A DNA stretch of 64,000 bases, from positions 32,146 to 96,145 of the forward strand of contig JAGAYF010000040.1 of assembly GCA_017940605.1 (NCBI GenBank), given 5' to 3'. Below, piece by piece: positions 16,945 through 28,222 of the stretch (positions are counted from its first letter, which is position 1; every line of letters starts with the position of its first letter). The notes under the pieces are model-generated. The model had not been told where the DNA came from, did not search any database, and saw only the letters and a list, made by a program, of their open reading frames with translations. This DNA comes from Bacteroidaceae bacterium (GTDB lineage Bacteria > Bacteroidota > Bacteroidia > Bacteroidales > Bacteroidaceae). The position numbers and the translations under genes are program-made.

Positions 16945-17901
16945 ATGGACACCGGCACGCCAGCAACACGCAACCGCACCATCACGCTCACCGACACGGA
17001 GCGCAGCGAACTGCGTCCCCAGTTACTCGACACGGAACGGCTCAAGGCAGGACACCCATGGGAAGACACCATCATATGGGGCGACGCATTGGATGCGCTC
17101 AGCATCCTGCCCGACGCATGCGCCCACCTCATCATAGCCGACCCTCCCTACAACATCACGCGTCGGTATGGGAGTACTCCTTTCCGTGCATTGAACCGCC
17201 AGGCATACAAAGCTTTCCTGCAGTCATGGCTGCCCGCGCTGTGTCGCAAGCTGCGAAAGGACGGCAGCCTGTACTTGTGCGGCGACTGGCACAACAGCGC
17301 ACAGCTGCAGGAAGTACTGGAGCAGGAACTCACCATCCTCAACCGCATCACCTGGCAACGCGAGAAAGGACGCGGGGCGCAGCGCAACTGGAAGAACAGC
17401 ATGGAAGACATCTGGTTTGCCGTAAAGGACACCCGCGACTACCATTTCAACCTCAATGCCGTCAAGACGCGGCGCATCGTGAGGGCTCCCTACCGCGAGA
17501 ACGGTCTTCCCAAGGACTGGCAGCAGCAACCCGACGGGACGATGGTCAGGGAGACATGCCCCTCCAACTTCTGGGACGACATCAGCATTCCTTTCTGGTC
17601 CATGCCCGAGAACACGCCCCATCCCACCCAAAAACCCGAAAAACTGATTGCCAAACTCATTCTCGCCTCGAGCCGCGAGGGCGACCTTGTGTTGGATCCG
17701 TTCATGGGAAGCGGTACGACGGCCGTCGTAGCCAAGAAGCTGGGCCGCCGCTTCTGTTGCATTGAGCGCGAGGAAGAGTATTGCCTTATGGCAGCCAAAC
17801 GACTGCGAATAGCCGACTGTGACAAGAGCATACAAGGCTACACCAACGGCATCTTCTGGGAGCGCAACAGCCTGCCGCTGCAGCGCAAGAAAAAGCCATA
17901 A
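16945..17901 (+). CDS. Orphan beta-class DNA methyltransferase
   Basis: A 318-residue site-specific DNA methyltransferase. Motif IV DPPY (66-69, IIADPPYN) precedes motif I DPFMGSGTT (251-259), the order that defines the beta class; DPPY suggests N6-adenine or N4-cytosine modification. HPTQKPEKLIAKLILASS (about 226-243) is motif X. The target-recognition part lies between about 75 and 225. No restriction endonuclease gene is adjacent; the neighbours are prfA 54 bases upstream and an HD hydrolase 43 bases downstream. It may be a regulatory or stand-alone modification enzyme. Target site cannot be read from sequence. Confidence 0.88.
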   Translation: MDTGTPATRNRTITLTDTERSELRPQLLDTERLKAGHPWEDTIIWGDALDALSILPDACAHLIIADPPYNITRRYGSTPFRALNRQAYKAFLQSWLPALCRKLRKDGSLYLCGDWHNSAQLQEVLEQELTILNRITWQREKGRGAQRNWKNSMEDIWFAVKDTRDYHFNLNAVKTRRIVRAPYRENGLPKDWQQQPDGTMVRETCPSNFWDDISIPFWSMPENTPHPTQKPEKLIAKLILASSREGDLVLDPFMGSGTTAVVAKKLGRRFCCIEREEEYCLMAAKRLRIADCDKSIQGYTNGIFWERNSLPLQRKKKP

Positions 17902-17944
17902 GGCTCTCACCCCCCTACATCAACCCCATTTCAATCCCTGCCCC

Positions 17945-19186
17945 ATGCCCATCATCATCAACGACCCCGTACACGGATTCATCGAACTGCCCGACGGAAT
18001 GCTCAGCCAACTGGCCAGGCATCGCGTCCTGTTCCGCCTGAGCCGCATACACCAGTTAGGACCGACCAGCTACGTCTACCCGGGCGGCCGCCACACAAGG
18101 TTTGAGCACAGCATAGGCGCATACCACCTGGCGCATCTGGCGGTCGAGAGCCTGCGCAGCAAGGGCATACACATCGGCAGCGAGGATGCCGAGGCAGTGG
18201 AAGCAGCCATGCTCCTGCACGACATAGGGCACGGCCCGATGAGCCATGCGCTGGAGGGCCTGTTTGCAGAAGGCATCAGCCACGAGGACATCACACTCCT
18301 GCTGACCGAGCGACTCAACGCCGAAATGGGCGGCCGGCTCAGCATGGCACTGAGCATCCTGCGCAGGGAACACCCCCTGGAGTACCTGAACGAACTGGTT
18401 CAAAGCCAGCTGGACATGGACAGAATAGACTACCTGTGCCGCGACAGCTTCTTCACCGGCGTGCGCGAGGGCAGCATTGGTGCGGCCCGCATCATCAAGA
18501 TGCTGCACGTGGCCCAGGACCGCCTCATGGTGGAGTGGAAAGGCATCTACACCATCGAAAACTACCTCATGGCCCGCAGGCTCATGTATTGGCAGGTCTA
18601 CCTGCACAAGACGGCCGTGGCAGCACAGGAACTGCTGTGCATGGCCGTAAGGCGCGCACGCCAACTGGCCCACCAGGGCCGGAAAGTGCCGGCCTCGCCA
18701 GCACTGTCGTATTTCCTCGGCCAACGGGTGGACAGGACACACATGCAGAACCACCCCGAGTGGCTGGATAACTTTGTTGCCCTGGACGATAATGACCTTG
18801 AGTGCGCACTGAAGCAATGGATGTCCCATGAGGACAAGACCCTCAGCCTGTTGGCAAAAAACTACGTACGCCGCAACCTGTACAAGGTGGCCGAAACCGC
18901 CCTGCCCGTACCTCCCGACGCGCTGCAGGCCATGCGCCGCCACATGGGGCGCGCACTCGGCATTGGCGAGGAAGAGGCAGCCTACTTTGTGCGTACCCAC
19001 CAGGTGAGGCAGACCCTCTATTCGTCAAAGGACGACCACATATTCATCCTGCAAAAGGACGGAAGCGTCAGGGATATCAGCGAACTGTCGGAACTGTTGA
19101 GTTCCGAACTGGTTGACAAGGTGTGCAGCAGGAACTTCCTGTTCTATCAGCGCGACGTTGAGGGATTCCAGCCGTTCCTTACCTGA
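17945..19186 (+). CDS. HD-domain phosphohydrolase
   Basis: A 413-residue HD-superfamily protein related to dGTP triphosphohydrolases. It starts MPIIINDPVHGFIELPDGML; the frame is open back to 17819, but the 5' part overlaps the methyltransferase and is not protein-like. Metal-binding residues are His55 (RFEHSIGAYHLA) and His92-Asp93 (LLHDIGHGPMSH), with a later Asp in QLDMDRIDYLCRD. The 'NDPVHGFIEL' opening is characteristic of the conserved HD family found throughout Bacteroidetes. Substrate not determined, likely a nucleotide. Confidence 0.88.
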   Translation: MPIIINDPVHGFIELPDGMLSQLARHRVLFRLSRIHQLGPTSYVYPGGRHTRFEHSIGAYHLAHLAVESLRSKGIHIGSEDAEAVEAAMLLHDIGHGPMSHALEGLFAEGISHEDITLLLTERLNAEMGGRLSMALSILRREHPLEYLNELVQSQLDMDRIDYLCRDSFFTGVREGSIGAARIIKMLHVAQDRLMVEWKGIYTIENYLMARRLMYWQVYLHKTAVAAQELLCMAVRRARQLAHQGRKVPASPALSYFLGQRVDRTHMQNHPEWLDNFVALDDNDLECALKQWMSHEDKTLSLLAKNYVRRNLYKVAETALPVPPDALQAMRRHMGRALGIGEEEAAYFVRTHQVRQTLYSSKDDHIFILQKDGSVRDISELSELLSSELVDKVCSRNFLFYQRDVEGFQPFLT

Positions 19187-19282
19187 TTTCAGCACCCCCG
19201 ACCTTCATCTTTCCTCATCCAGCCGGCCCAGGACACGGGTCGGCAGGCATAGCTTGGTGACCCTGCGGCCTCAAAGCCCACG

Positions 19283-19363
19283 AACAAGGCGTGAAAGGCC
19301 GTCGTATGCGGCCTGAAAATTTCTGAACAAGGCGCAAAAGTTCCACATATAAGGCGTAAAAAC
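19283..19363 (+). repeat. Phased 22-bp intergenic element, copy C
   Basis: Boxes AAGGCGTGAAAG, GCGGCCTGAAAA, AAGGCGCAAAAG and AAGGCGTAAAAA at steps of 22, 21 and 22 bases, 97 bases past the HD hydrolase stop. No hairpin terminator is seen between that stop and the element. The remainder of 19187-19625 holds only a weak promoter-like GATATTTG at 19596-19603 ahead of lpxD. Confidence 0.8.
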
Positions 19364-19625
19364 AGGTTTCACCCCGACGGCTCATCCTCACCCGCCCCCG
19401 AAATGCCCCGCGTACGGCATTGCCAACCCCGTTTTTGCCACTGAGCATTTGTTCTGTGCGCTTTCGGGCCTCCCTGTCGGGAACGACACGCTCCCTGACG
19501 AATCAGACGGATTCGGAATTCTTTATGGCACAAAGACTTACAGTACACAAGAACAAATTATTCACAAAAAACATGGGCATGTCCGTTTTTTTTACGATAT
19601 TTGCAGGATAAAAGTACACTCACAA

Positions 19626-20675
19626 ATGGAATTTACTGCGCAAATGATAGCCCAGCAAGTGGGCGGCACTATAGAAGGCGATCCTGAAGCCAAGATATCA
19701 ACTTTCAGCAAGATAGAAGAAGGGACAGAAGGGGCAATCACTTTTTTGGCCAACCCAAAATATGAGCATTACCTCTATGAGACAAAAGCCAGCATCGTCC
19801 TGGTCAACCAAGACTTTCAGCCCTCACAGCCCGTAGCGGCCACGCTCATCCGCGTGCCCAACGCCTATGAGTGCATTGCCAAGCTGCTGCAACTGTACGA
19901 GCAGAGCAAGCCCAAGCACGAGGGCATATCGCCGTTGGCCTATGTAGCCCCTACCGCCAAGTTGGGCAAGAATGTGTTCCTGGCCCCGTTCGTCGCCATT
20001 GGCGACGGAGCAGAGGTGGGCGACAATGCGCAGCTGCATCCCCACGCCACGGTGGGAGCCCATGCCAAGATTGGGGAGGGGACTATCATGTATTCCAACG
20101 CAGTGGTGTACCACGACTGCATCGTAGGCAGGCACTGCATCCTGCACGCAGGGAGCGTCATCGGTGCCGACGGCTTCGGCTTTGCCCCGACGGCCGACGG
20201 ATATGAAAAAATACCCCAACTGGGCATCGTCACCCTGGAGGACGATGTCGAAGTCGGGGCGAACACCTGCATAGACCGCTCCACCATGGGCACGACGGTC
20301 ATCAAGAAAGGCGTCAAGCTGGACAACCTGGTGCAGGTGGCCCACAACGTGGTCGTGGGCGAGAACACCGTCATGAGCGCCCAATGCGGCGTGGCCGGCA
20401 GCACCAAGATAGGCAGTTGGTGCATGTTTGGCGGCCAGGTTGGCATTGCAGGGCACGCCACCATAGCTGACCGCACCCACAGCGGAGCGCAGGCAGGCAT
20501 TGCGGGAAGCGTCATCAAGGAGGGACAGACCATCATAGGAAGTCCGGCCATTGACGCACGCAAGTTTGCACGCAGCAACGCCGTCTTCCGCAACCTGCCC
20601 GAAATGTTCAGCGAGCTCAACGCCCTGCGGAAAGAAGTAGAACAACTCAAGAAACAACTCAACCAAGAAAAATAA
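19626..20675 (+). CDS. lpxD: UDP-3-O-acylglucosamine N-acyltransferase LpxD
   Basis: A 349-residue acyltransferase adding the second hydroxyacyl chain in lipid A synthesis. The N-terminal uridine-binding domain (about 1-100, [26 protein letters not shown]) is followed by a left-handed beta-helix of hexapeptide repeats (about 105-300; [36 protein letters not shown] with the catalytic His) and a C-terminal helix rich in Glu/Gln/Lys. I start at ATG 19626, since upstream in-frame sequence back to 19449 does not look like protein. It is the first gene of an lpxD-lpxC/fabZ-lpxA run. Confidence 0.95.
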   Translation: MEFTAQMIAQQVGGTIEGDPEAKISTFSKIEEGTEGAITFLANPKYEHYLYETKASIVLVNQDFQPSQPVAATLIRVPNAYECIAKLLQLYEQSKPKHEGISPLAYVAPTAKLGKNVFLAPFVAIGDGAEVGDNAQLHPHATVGAHAKIGEGTIMYSNAVVYHDCIVGRHCILHAGSVIGADGFGFAPTADGYEKIPQLGIVTLEDDVEVGANTCIDRSTMGTTVIKKGVKLDNLVQVAHNVVVGENTVMSAQCGVAGSTKIGSWCMFGGQVGIAGHATIADRTHSGAQAGIAGSVIKEGQTIIGSPAIDARKFARSNAVFRNLPEMFSELNALRKEVEQLKKQLNQEK

Positions 20676-20678
20676 CTC

Positions 20679-22064
20679 ATGTCAAAGCAGAAAACTCTGA
20701 AAGGAAGTTTTTCCCTTTTTGGAAAAGGACTCCATACAGGCGTACAGGTAACCGCCACATTCAATCCCGCCCCCGAGAACACAGGCTACAAGTTTCAGCG
20801 CATTGACCTGGAGGGGCAGCCCTACATTGAAGCCGTTGCCGAAAACGTCGTCGAAACCACCCGCAGCACCGTGCTGGGTAAGGGAGACGCCAAGGTCAGC
20901 ACCGTGGAGCATGCCCTGTCCGCCCTCTACGGCATGGGCATTGACAACTGCATCATACAGGTGAACGGACCTGAAATGCCCATCCTGGAAGGAAGTTCCC
21001 AAACGTATGTAGACCATATACGCAAAGTAGGGACGGAGGAGCTCCCTGCCGAAAAGAACTACTACATCATCAAGAAAAAGATAGAAATCAAGAACAAGGA
21101 GACAGGCGGTTCCATCGTCATCCTGCCCGACGAGAACTTCAGCCTGACCACCATGATTTCCTATGAATCAAAATGGTTCTCCAGCCAATTTGCCACCTTG
21201 GAGGACATCAACCAATACGAAAAGGAGATAGCCGGCGCGCGCACCTTTGTATTCGTGCGCGACATTGAGCCGCTGCTGAATGCAGGCTACATCAAAGGCG
21301 GCGACCTGGACAACGCCATCGTCATCTACGAACACGAAATCTCCCAAGAGCGACTGGACAAGATGGCCGACTACATTGGCGTGGCGCACAGGGACGCAAC
21401 CCAGCTGGGATTCCTCAACAACAAGCCCTTGGTGTGGGAGAACGAGCCCGCACGCCACAAGCTGCTCGACATCATTGGCGACATGGCCCTGATTGGGCGG
21501 CCCATCAAAGGGCGCATCATCGCCACAAAGCCCGGCCACAGCATCAACAACCAGTTTGCGCGGCTGATGCGCAAGGAAATCCGCCAGCACGAAGTGCAAG
21601 CCCCCTCCTACGACGCCAATGCCGAACCATTGATGGATGTCAACCGCATACGCCAGCTCCTGCCCCACCGCTACCCCATGCAGTTGGTCGACAAAATCAT
21701 AGAAATAGGGTCGGACTACATCGTAGGCGTAAAGAATGTGACCAGCAATGAGCCATTCTTCCAAGGACACTTCCCCCAGGAGCCCGTCATGCCCGGCGTT
21801 CTGCAGGTAGAGGCCATGGCACAGGCCGGCGGCTTGTTGGTACTCAACTCATTGGACGAGCCCGAGCGCTGGAGCACCTACTTCATGAAAATAGATGACG
21901 TCAAGTTCCGCCAAAAGGTAGTGCCTGGCGACACGCTCCTCTTCAAGGTGCGCCTACTTGCCCCTATCCGTCACGGAATTTCTTCCATGAAAGGCTTTAT
22001 CTTTGTGGGCGAAAAGGTGGTCAGCGAAGCCACGTTCACTGCCCAAATCATCAAGAACAAATAA
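20679..22064 (+). CDS. lpxC/fabZ: Fused LpxC deacetylase / FabZ dehydratase
   Basis: A 461-residue fusion typical of Bacteroidetes. Residues about 1-305 are LpxC, the zinc UDP-acyl-GlcNAc deacetylase that commits to lipid A: zinc ligands His78 (VEHALSAL), His260 and Asp264 (RHKLLDIIGD). Residues about 315-461 are FabZ, the 3-hydroxyacyl-ACP dehydratase: LLPHRYP (328-334), then GHFPQEPVMPGVLQVEAMAQ (363-382) with the catalytic His and Glu. The fusion ties lipid A commitment to the fatty-acid step that competes for the same hydroxyacyl-ACP. It begins 3 bases after lpxD. Confidence 0.96.
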   Translation: MSKQKTLKGSFSLFGKGLHTGVQVTATFNPAPENTGYKFQRIDLEGQPYIEAVAENVVETTRSTVLGKGDAKVSTVEHALSALYGMGIDNCIIQVNGPEMPILEGSSQTYVDHIRKVGTEELPAEKNYYIIKKKIEIKNKETGGSIVILPDENFSLTTMISYESKWFSSQFATLEDINQYEKEIAGARTFVFVRDIEPLLNAGYIKGGDLDNAIVIYEHEISQERLDKMADYIGVAHRDATQLGFLNNKPLVWENEPARHKLLDIIGDMALIGRPIKGRIIATKPGHSINNQFARLMRKEIRQHEVQAPSYDANAEPLMDVNRIRQLLPHRYPMQLVDKIIEIGSDYIVGVKNVTSNEPFFQGHFPQEPVMPGVLQVEAMAQAGGLLVLNSLDEPERWSTYFMKIDDVKFRQKVVPGDTLLFKVRLLAPIRHGISSMKGFIFVGEKVVSEATFTAQIIKNK

Positions 22065-22094
22065 CACACAAAAATTATAATCACACTTGGAAAT

Positions 22095-22880
22095 ATGAGC
22101 AAAATCAGTCCCCTCGCATTCGTTGATCCCGAAGCCATCATCGGTGAGAACTGCGAAATCGGTCCTTTTTGTTTTATCGATAAGAATGTTGTCATAGGCA
22201 ACGACAATACGCTCATGAACAGCGTATCCGTGCTTTCGGGTGCCAGAATCGGCAATGGCAACATATTTTTCCCTGGCGCAGTCATCAGTGCCATTCCGCA
22301 AGACCTGAAGTTCCGCGGCGAAGAAACGACCGCCGAGGTCGGCAACAACAACCGCATCCGCGAAAACGTGACCATCAACAGGGGAACGGCCGCCAAGGGC
22401 AAGACCGTCGTAGGCAACAACAACCTTTTGATGGAAGCCGTCCACATTGCCCATGATGCCATTGTGGGAAATGGCTGCATCATTGGCAACACCACCAAGA
22501 TTGCAGGCGAAGTCACCGTCGACGACCACGCCGTCATCAGTGCCTGCGTCCTCATCCACCAGTTCTGCCGCATCGGCAGCTATGCCATGGTCGGAGGCGG
22601 CACGAGGACGAGCCAAGACATCCCCCCCTACGCCACTGTGGCCCGCGAACCGGCCACTGTTTTGGGCCTGAACCTTGTGGGACTGCGCCGCCACGGCTTC
22701 ACCACGCAACAGATAGACACCATTCATGATGCCTACCGCATGATGTACGACAAGAGCCTCATCATGAACGAGCGACTGAAACTGATGGAGCAATCCTTCC
22801 CCGACAGTCCTGAAGTAAAGTACATGATAGAATTTGTCAGGGCTTCTATTTCTCCCAAGGGACGCGGTATCCTATACTAA
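22095..22880 (+). CDS. lpxA: UDP-N-acetylglucosamine acyltransferase LpxA
   Basis: A 261-residue first-step lipid A acyltransferase. The left-handed beta-helix of hexapeptide repeats covers about 1-185, and the C-terminal helical domain about 190-261. The active-site segment NNNLLMEAVHIAHD places His120 at the position of the catalytic His125 of E. coli. It follows lpxC/fabZ by 30 bases. Confidence 0.96.
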   Translation: MSKISPLAFVDPEAIIGENCEIGPFCFIDKNVVIGNDNTLMNSVSVLSGARIGNGNIFFPGAVISAIPQDLKFRGEETTAEVGNNNRIRENVTINRGTAAKGKTVVGNNNLLMEAVHIAHDAIVGNGCIIGNTTKIAGEVTVDDHAVISACVLIHQFCRIGSYAMVGGGTRTSQDIPPYATVAREPATVLGLNLVGLRRHGFTTQQIDTIHDAYRMMYDKSLIMNERLKLMEQSFPDSPEVKYMIEFVRASISPKGRGILY

Positions 22881-22899
22881 TACTCTTCAGAAGGAATAC

Positions 22900-23442
22900 A
22901 TGATTTTCAAGATTTTAGTTTCCAGCAGCGAAGCCAGGAATTTTCATCGCGAGATAACCATTGACGCCGATGCCACTTTCCTCGATCTGAGCAAGGCCAT
23001 CCTGAAAAGCTGCGACTATGAGGATGACCAAGTCACATATTTCTTTGTCGGGGACGAGCGTAACGGCTATTCGGCCCAGATATTGATGGAAGAACCCGAC
23101 AACAACAATCCCGACACCGACATCTACCTCATGCAAGACACCACCTTGCGCGACCACATCGAGGACATAGGCGACCGCATCGACTTCATTTTCGATCCTT
23201 TCTCGGAAAGACGGTTCAACCTGCGCGTCACCGATATGACTTCAGGCAGCGTCAAGCAGGCCACCTGCACGCAATCCACCGGGAAAGCCCCCCATCAGCT
23301 CATGATACTCGACCCCGATACGCCCACAGCCGCCGGAACTTCCCAAGACATGGGCATCATGGACGATGACGAGACGTTTTTTGGGAGTGACGGCTTCAAT
23401 GATGACGAATTTGATGCCGATGCCTTCGAGATAGAAGACTGA
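22900..23442 (+). CDS. pRiA4b ORF-3-like protein with acidic tail
   Basis: A 180-residue cytoplasmic protein, start ATG 22900 with AAGGA 5-9 bases before it. The first ~110 residues (MIFKILVSSSEARNFHREI, TFLDLSKAILKSCDY, LRDHIEDIGDRIDFIFDPFSERRFNLRV) resemble the plasmid pRiA4b ORF-3-like domain. The last ~35 residues are strongly acidic (DDDETFF, FNDDEFDADAFEIED). It lies between lpxA (19-base gap) and miaA in a lipid A operon, an arrangement that suggests cotranscription, not a shared function. No catalytic motif is recognised. Confidence 0.65.
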   Translation: MIFKILVSSSEARNFHREITIDADATFLDLSKAILKSCDYEDDQVTYFFVGDERNGYSAQILMEEPDNNNPDTDIYLMQDTTLRDHIEDIGDRIDFIFDPFSERRFNLRVTDMTSGSVKQATCTQSTGKAPHQLMILDPDTPTAAGTSQDMGIMDDDETFFGSDGFNDDEFDADAFEIED

Positions 23443-23464
23443 AAAGACCCTTACCCCCCTTGCC

Positions 23465-24394
23465 ATCAATTCCACCAAGCACCTTATTGTCCTGTTAGGC
23501 CCTACGGCCGTAGGTAAGACCGAGCTCAGCCTGCAATTGGCCGAGCACTATGCCATGCCCATCCTCAATGCCGATTCACGGCAGCTGTTTCGCGACATGC
23601 GCATAGGCACTGCTGCGCCCACAAGCGAGCAGTTGGACCGCATACCCCATCATTTCGTCGGCACATTGGCATTGGATGAATACTACAGTGCCGCTCGGTT
23701 TGAACAGGATGCCCTGCAATTCCTGCAACAGCACTTCCGCCGGCATCCCATGGCCCTGCTCAGCGGCGGAAGCATGCTGTACATCGATGCCTTATGCGAC
23801 GGAATCGACGACATTCCCACCGTCGACGAGGACATCAGGCAGCACATCAAGCAACGCTTGCAGTCCGAGGGCCTTGACTCCCTGCGCGACGAACTGCGCA
23901 CGGTGGATTTCCCCACCTACCAGCGCATCGACTTGAAGAACCCCCGCCGCATCGTCCACGCACTGGAGATATACTACACCTCGGGCCGCCCCTATTCGTC
24001 GTTTCTCAACCAGGAAAGGCCGCCACGCCCATTCCACGTCATCAAGATAGGGCTGCACCGCGAGCGGACAGAGCTTTTCCAACGCATCAATCAGCGCGTA
24101 GACCAAATGATGGACGACGGACTGTTGGACGAAGTGCGCCAACTACTGCCCTACCGTCATTTCAACGCGCTTCACACCGTCGGCTATAATGAACTGTTCC
24201 GCTACTTGGACGGGGAATGGCCTTTGCCAATGGCCGTCGAGCGAATCAAGAAGAACACCCGCGTCTATGCCAAGAAACAAATGACCTGGTTCAAGCGCGA
24301 CCAGTGCATCCATTGGTTTCATCCCGACCAGTTCCATGACATAGTACGCCTTATCGACCAGGAACTTGACCATCATTCCACTGGTCATCCTTAG
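23465..24394 (+). CDS. miaA: tRNA dimethylallyltransferase MiaA, start codon non-canonical
   Basis: MiaA puts a dimethylallyl group on A37 of tRNAs reading UNN codons. The P-loop GPTAVGKTELS is encoded at 23498-23530, followed by NADSRQLFRDMRIGTAAP, SGGSMLYIDALCDGID and the C-terminal VDQMMDDGLLDEVRQLL and YAKKQMTWFKRD. In this frame there is no ATG, GTG or TTG between the stop at 23432-23434 and the P-loop. The first TTG (23537) and ATG (23552) would both remove the P-loop. I tentatively start at ATC 23465 (309 residues); ATT at 23486 is an alternative. The enzyme is otherwise full length. It could be a rare AUC/AUU start, a lost start, or a sequence error. Confidence 0.8.
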   Translation: MNSTKHLIVLLGPTAVGKTELSLQLAEHYAMPILNADSRQLFRDMRIGTAAPTSEQLDRIPHHFVGTLALDEYYSAARFEQDALQFLQQHFRRHPMALLSGGSMLYIDALCDGIDDIPTVDEDIRQHIKQRLQSEGLDSLRDELRTVDFPTYQRIDLKNPRRIVHALEIYYTSGRPYSSFLNQERPPRPFHVIKIGLHRERTELFQRINQRVDQMMDDGLLDEVRQLLPYRHFNALHTVGYNELFRYLDGEWPLPMAVERIKKNTRVYAKKQMTWFKRDQCIHWFHPDQFHDIVRLIDQELDHHSTGHP

Positions 24395-24456
24395 TTTCCT
24401 TTCTCCCCTCGCCATTTGCCATTCCCTTTACCTTCGTTTTCCATACCAACATAAGC

Positions 24457-24492
24457 CACGGCGGTGCATAACCTGGGTTATGCACCGCCGTG
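24457..24492. terminator. Strong bidirectional hairpin terminator
   Basis: Perfect 17-bp inverted repeat around a TG centre (arms 24457-24473 and 24476-24492), between the convergent miaA and beta-galactosidase genes. Confidence 0.75.
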
Positions 24493-24515
24493 TCAATGAA
24501 ACGTGGCTGCCTACG

Positions 24516-27698
<3,183 letters not shown>

Positions 27699-27723
27699 CT
27701 ACCCAGAAAATGTTTCTTCGCTA

Positions 27724-27731
27724 CAAATTTA
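27724..27731 (-). promoter_or_regulatory. Promoter -7 box, beta-galactosidase
   Basis: Minus strand TAAATTTG, about 70 bases upstream of the ATG; no clear -33 box. Confidence 0.4.
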
Positions 27732-27958
27732 CGCATTTCATTCCACATAGCCTCCCATTTTTCCCAAAAACTACACCCCGTCACTTCCAACAATCAGCAT
27801 GACAGCCCATCCTGCCCCGCATGGTGTTTCGTGGCAGGGCATCATCATGATTGACGCGGCCTAAAGAATACTTCCGCCATACTTTTTACAAACTGTCGGT
27901 GGCTCACGACACAAAACGGCAGGGCCATTTCTGACATTACAGCGATTTCTTTCCATAT

Positions 27959-28099
27959 TACTCCCTGTAAGTAATAAAATACGCCCTGCAATTTTTCATT
28001 CCATCATGATGGAAAGTTCATTTCACCATGATGAAAAGTTGATTTCATGTGCATGAAAAGTTCATTCCATCACGATGGAATGAACTTTTAGAGGGAGTA
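27959..28099. repeat. Four tandem 22-bp palindromic units inside an 8-bp inverted repeat
   Basis: Units at 27995-28016, 28017-28038, 28039-28060 and 28061-28082, each of form TTCATTYCAnnnnnTGRAAAG, itself an imperfect palindrome. The cluster is closed by TACTCCCT (27959-27966) and AGGGAGTA (28092-28099). It sits in the 569-base gap 27654-28222 between two minus-strand genes. The rest of that gap holds only the -7 box at 27724-27731; no gene is supported. Confidence 0.75.
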
Positions 28100-28222
28100 T
28101 TTCACAATTTAGCCCCATTATGTATAGCCTTTGCCCGAGCTTTTCAACCCATAGGCGCTCTCCTATACGAAATCATTCATGCGTAGTTTCTCACAATTGC
28201 CACAAAAGAGTTGACGAACCCA

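Noticed and set aside
27784-27960. Short CCTGCC...GGCAGG hairpin and GCGGCCTAAAG text upstream of the palindrome cluster
   Set aside because: The hairpin arms are short and unphased, and the GGCC text lacks the 22-bp spaced neighbours, so I do not count it as a further element copy.
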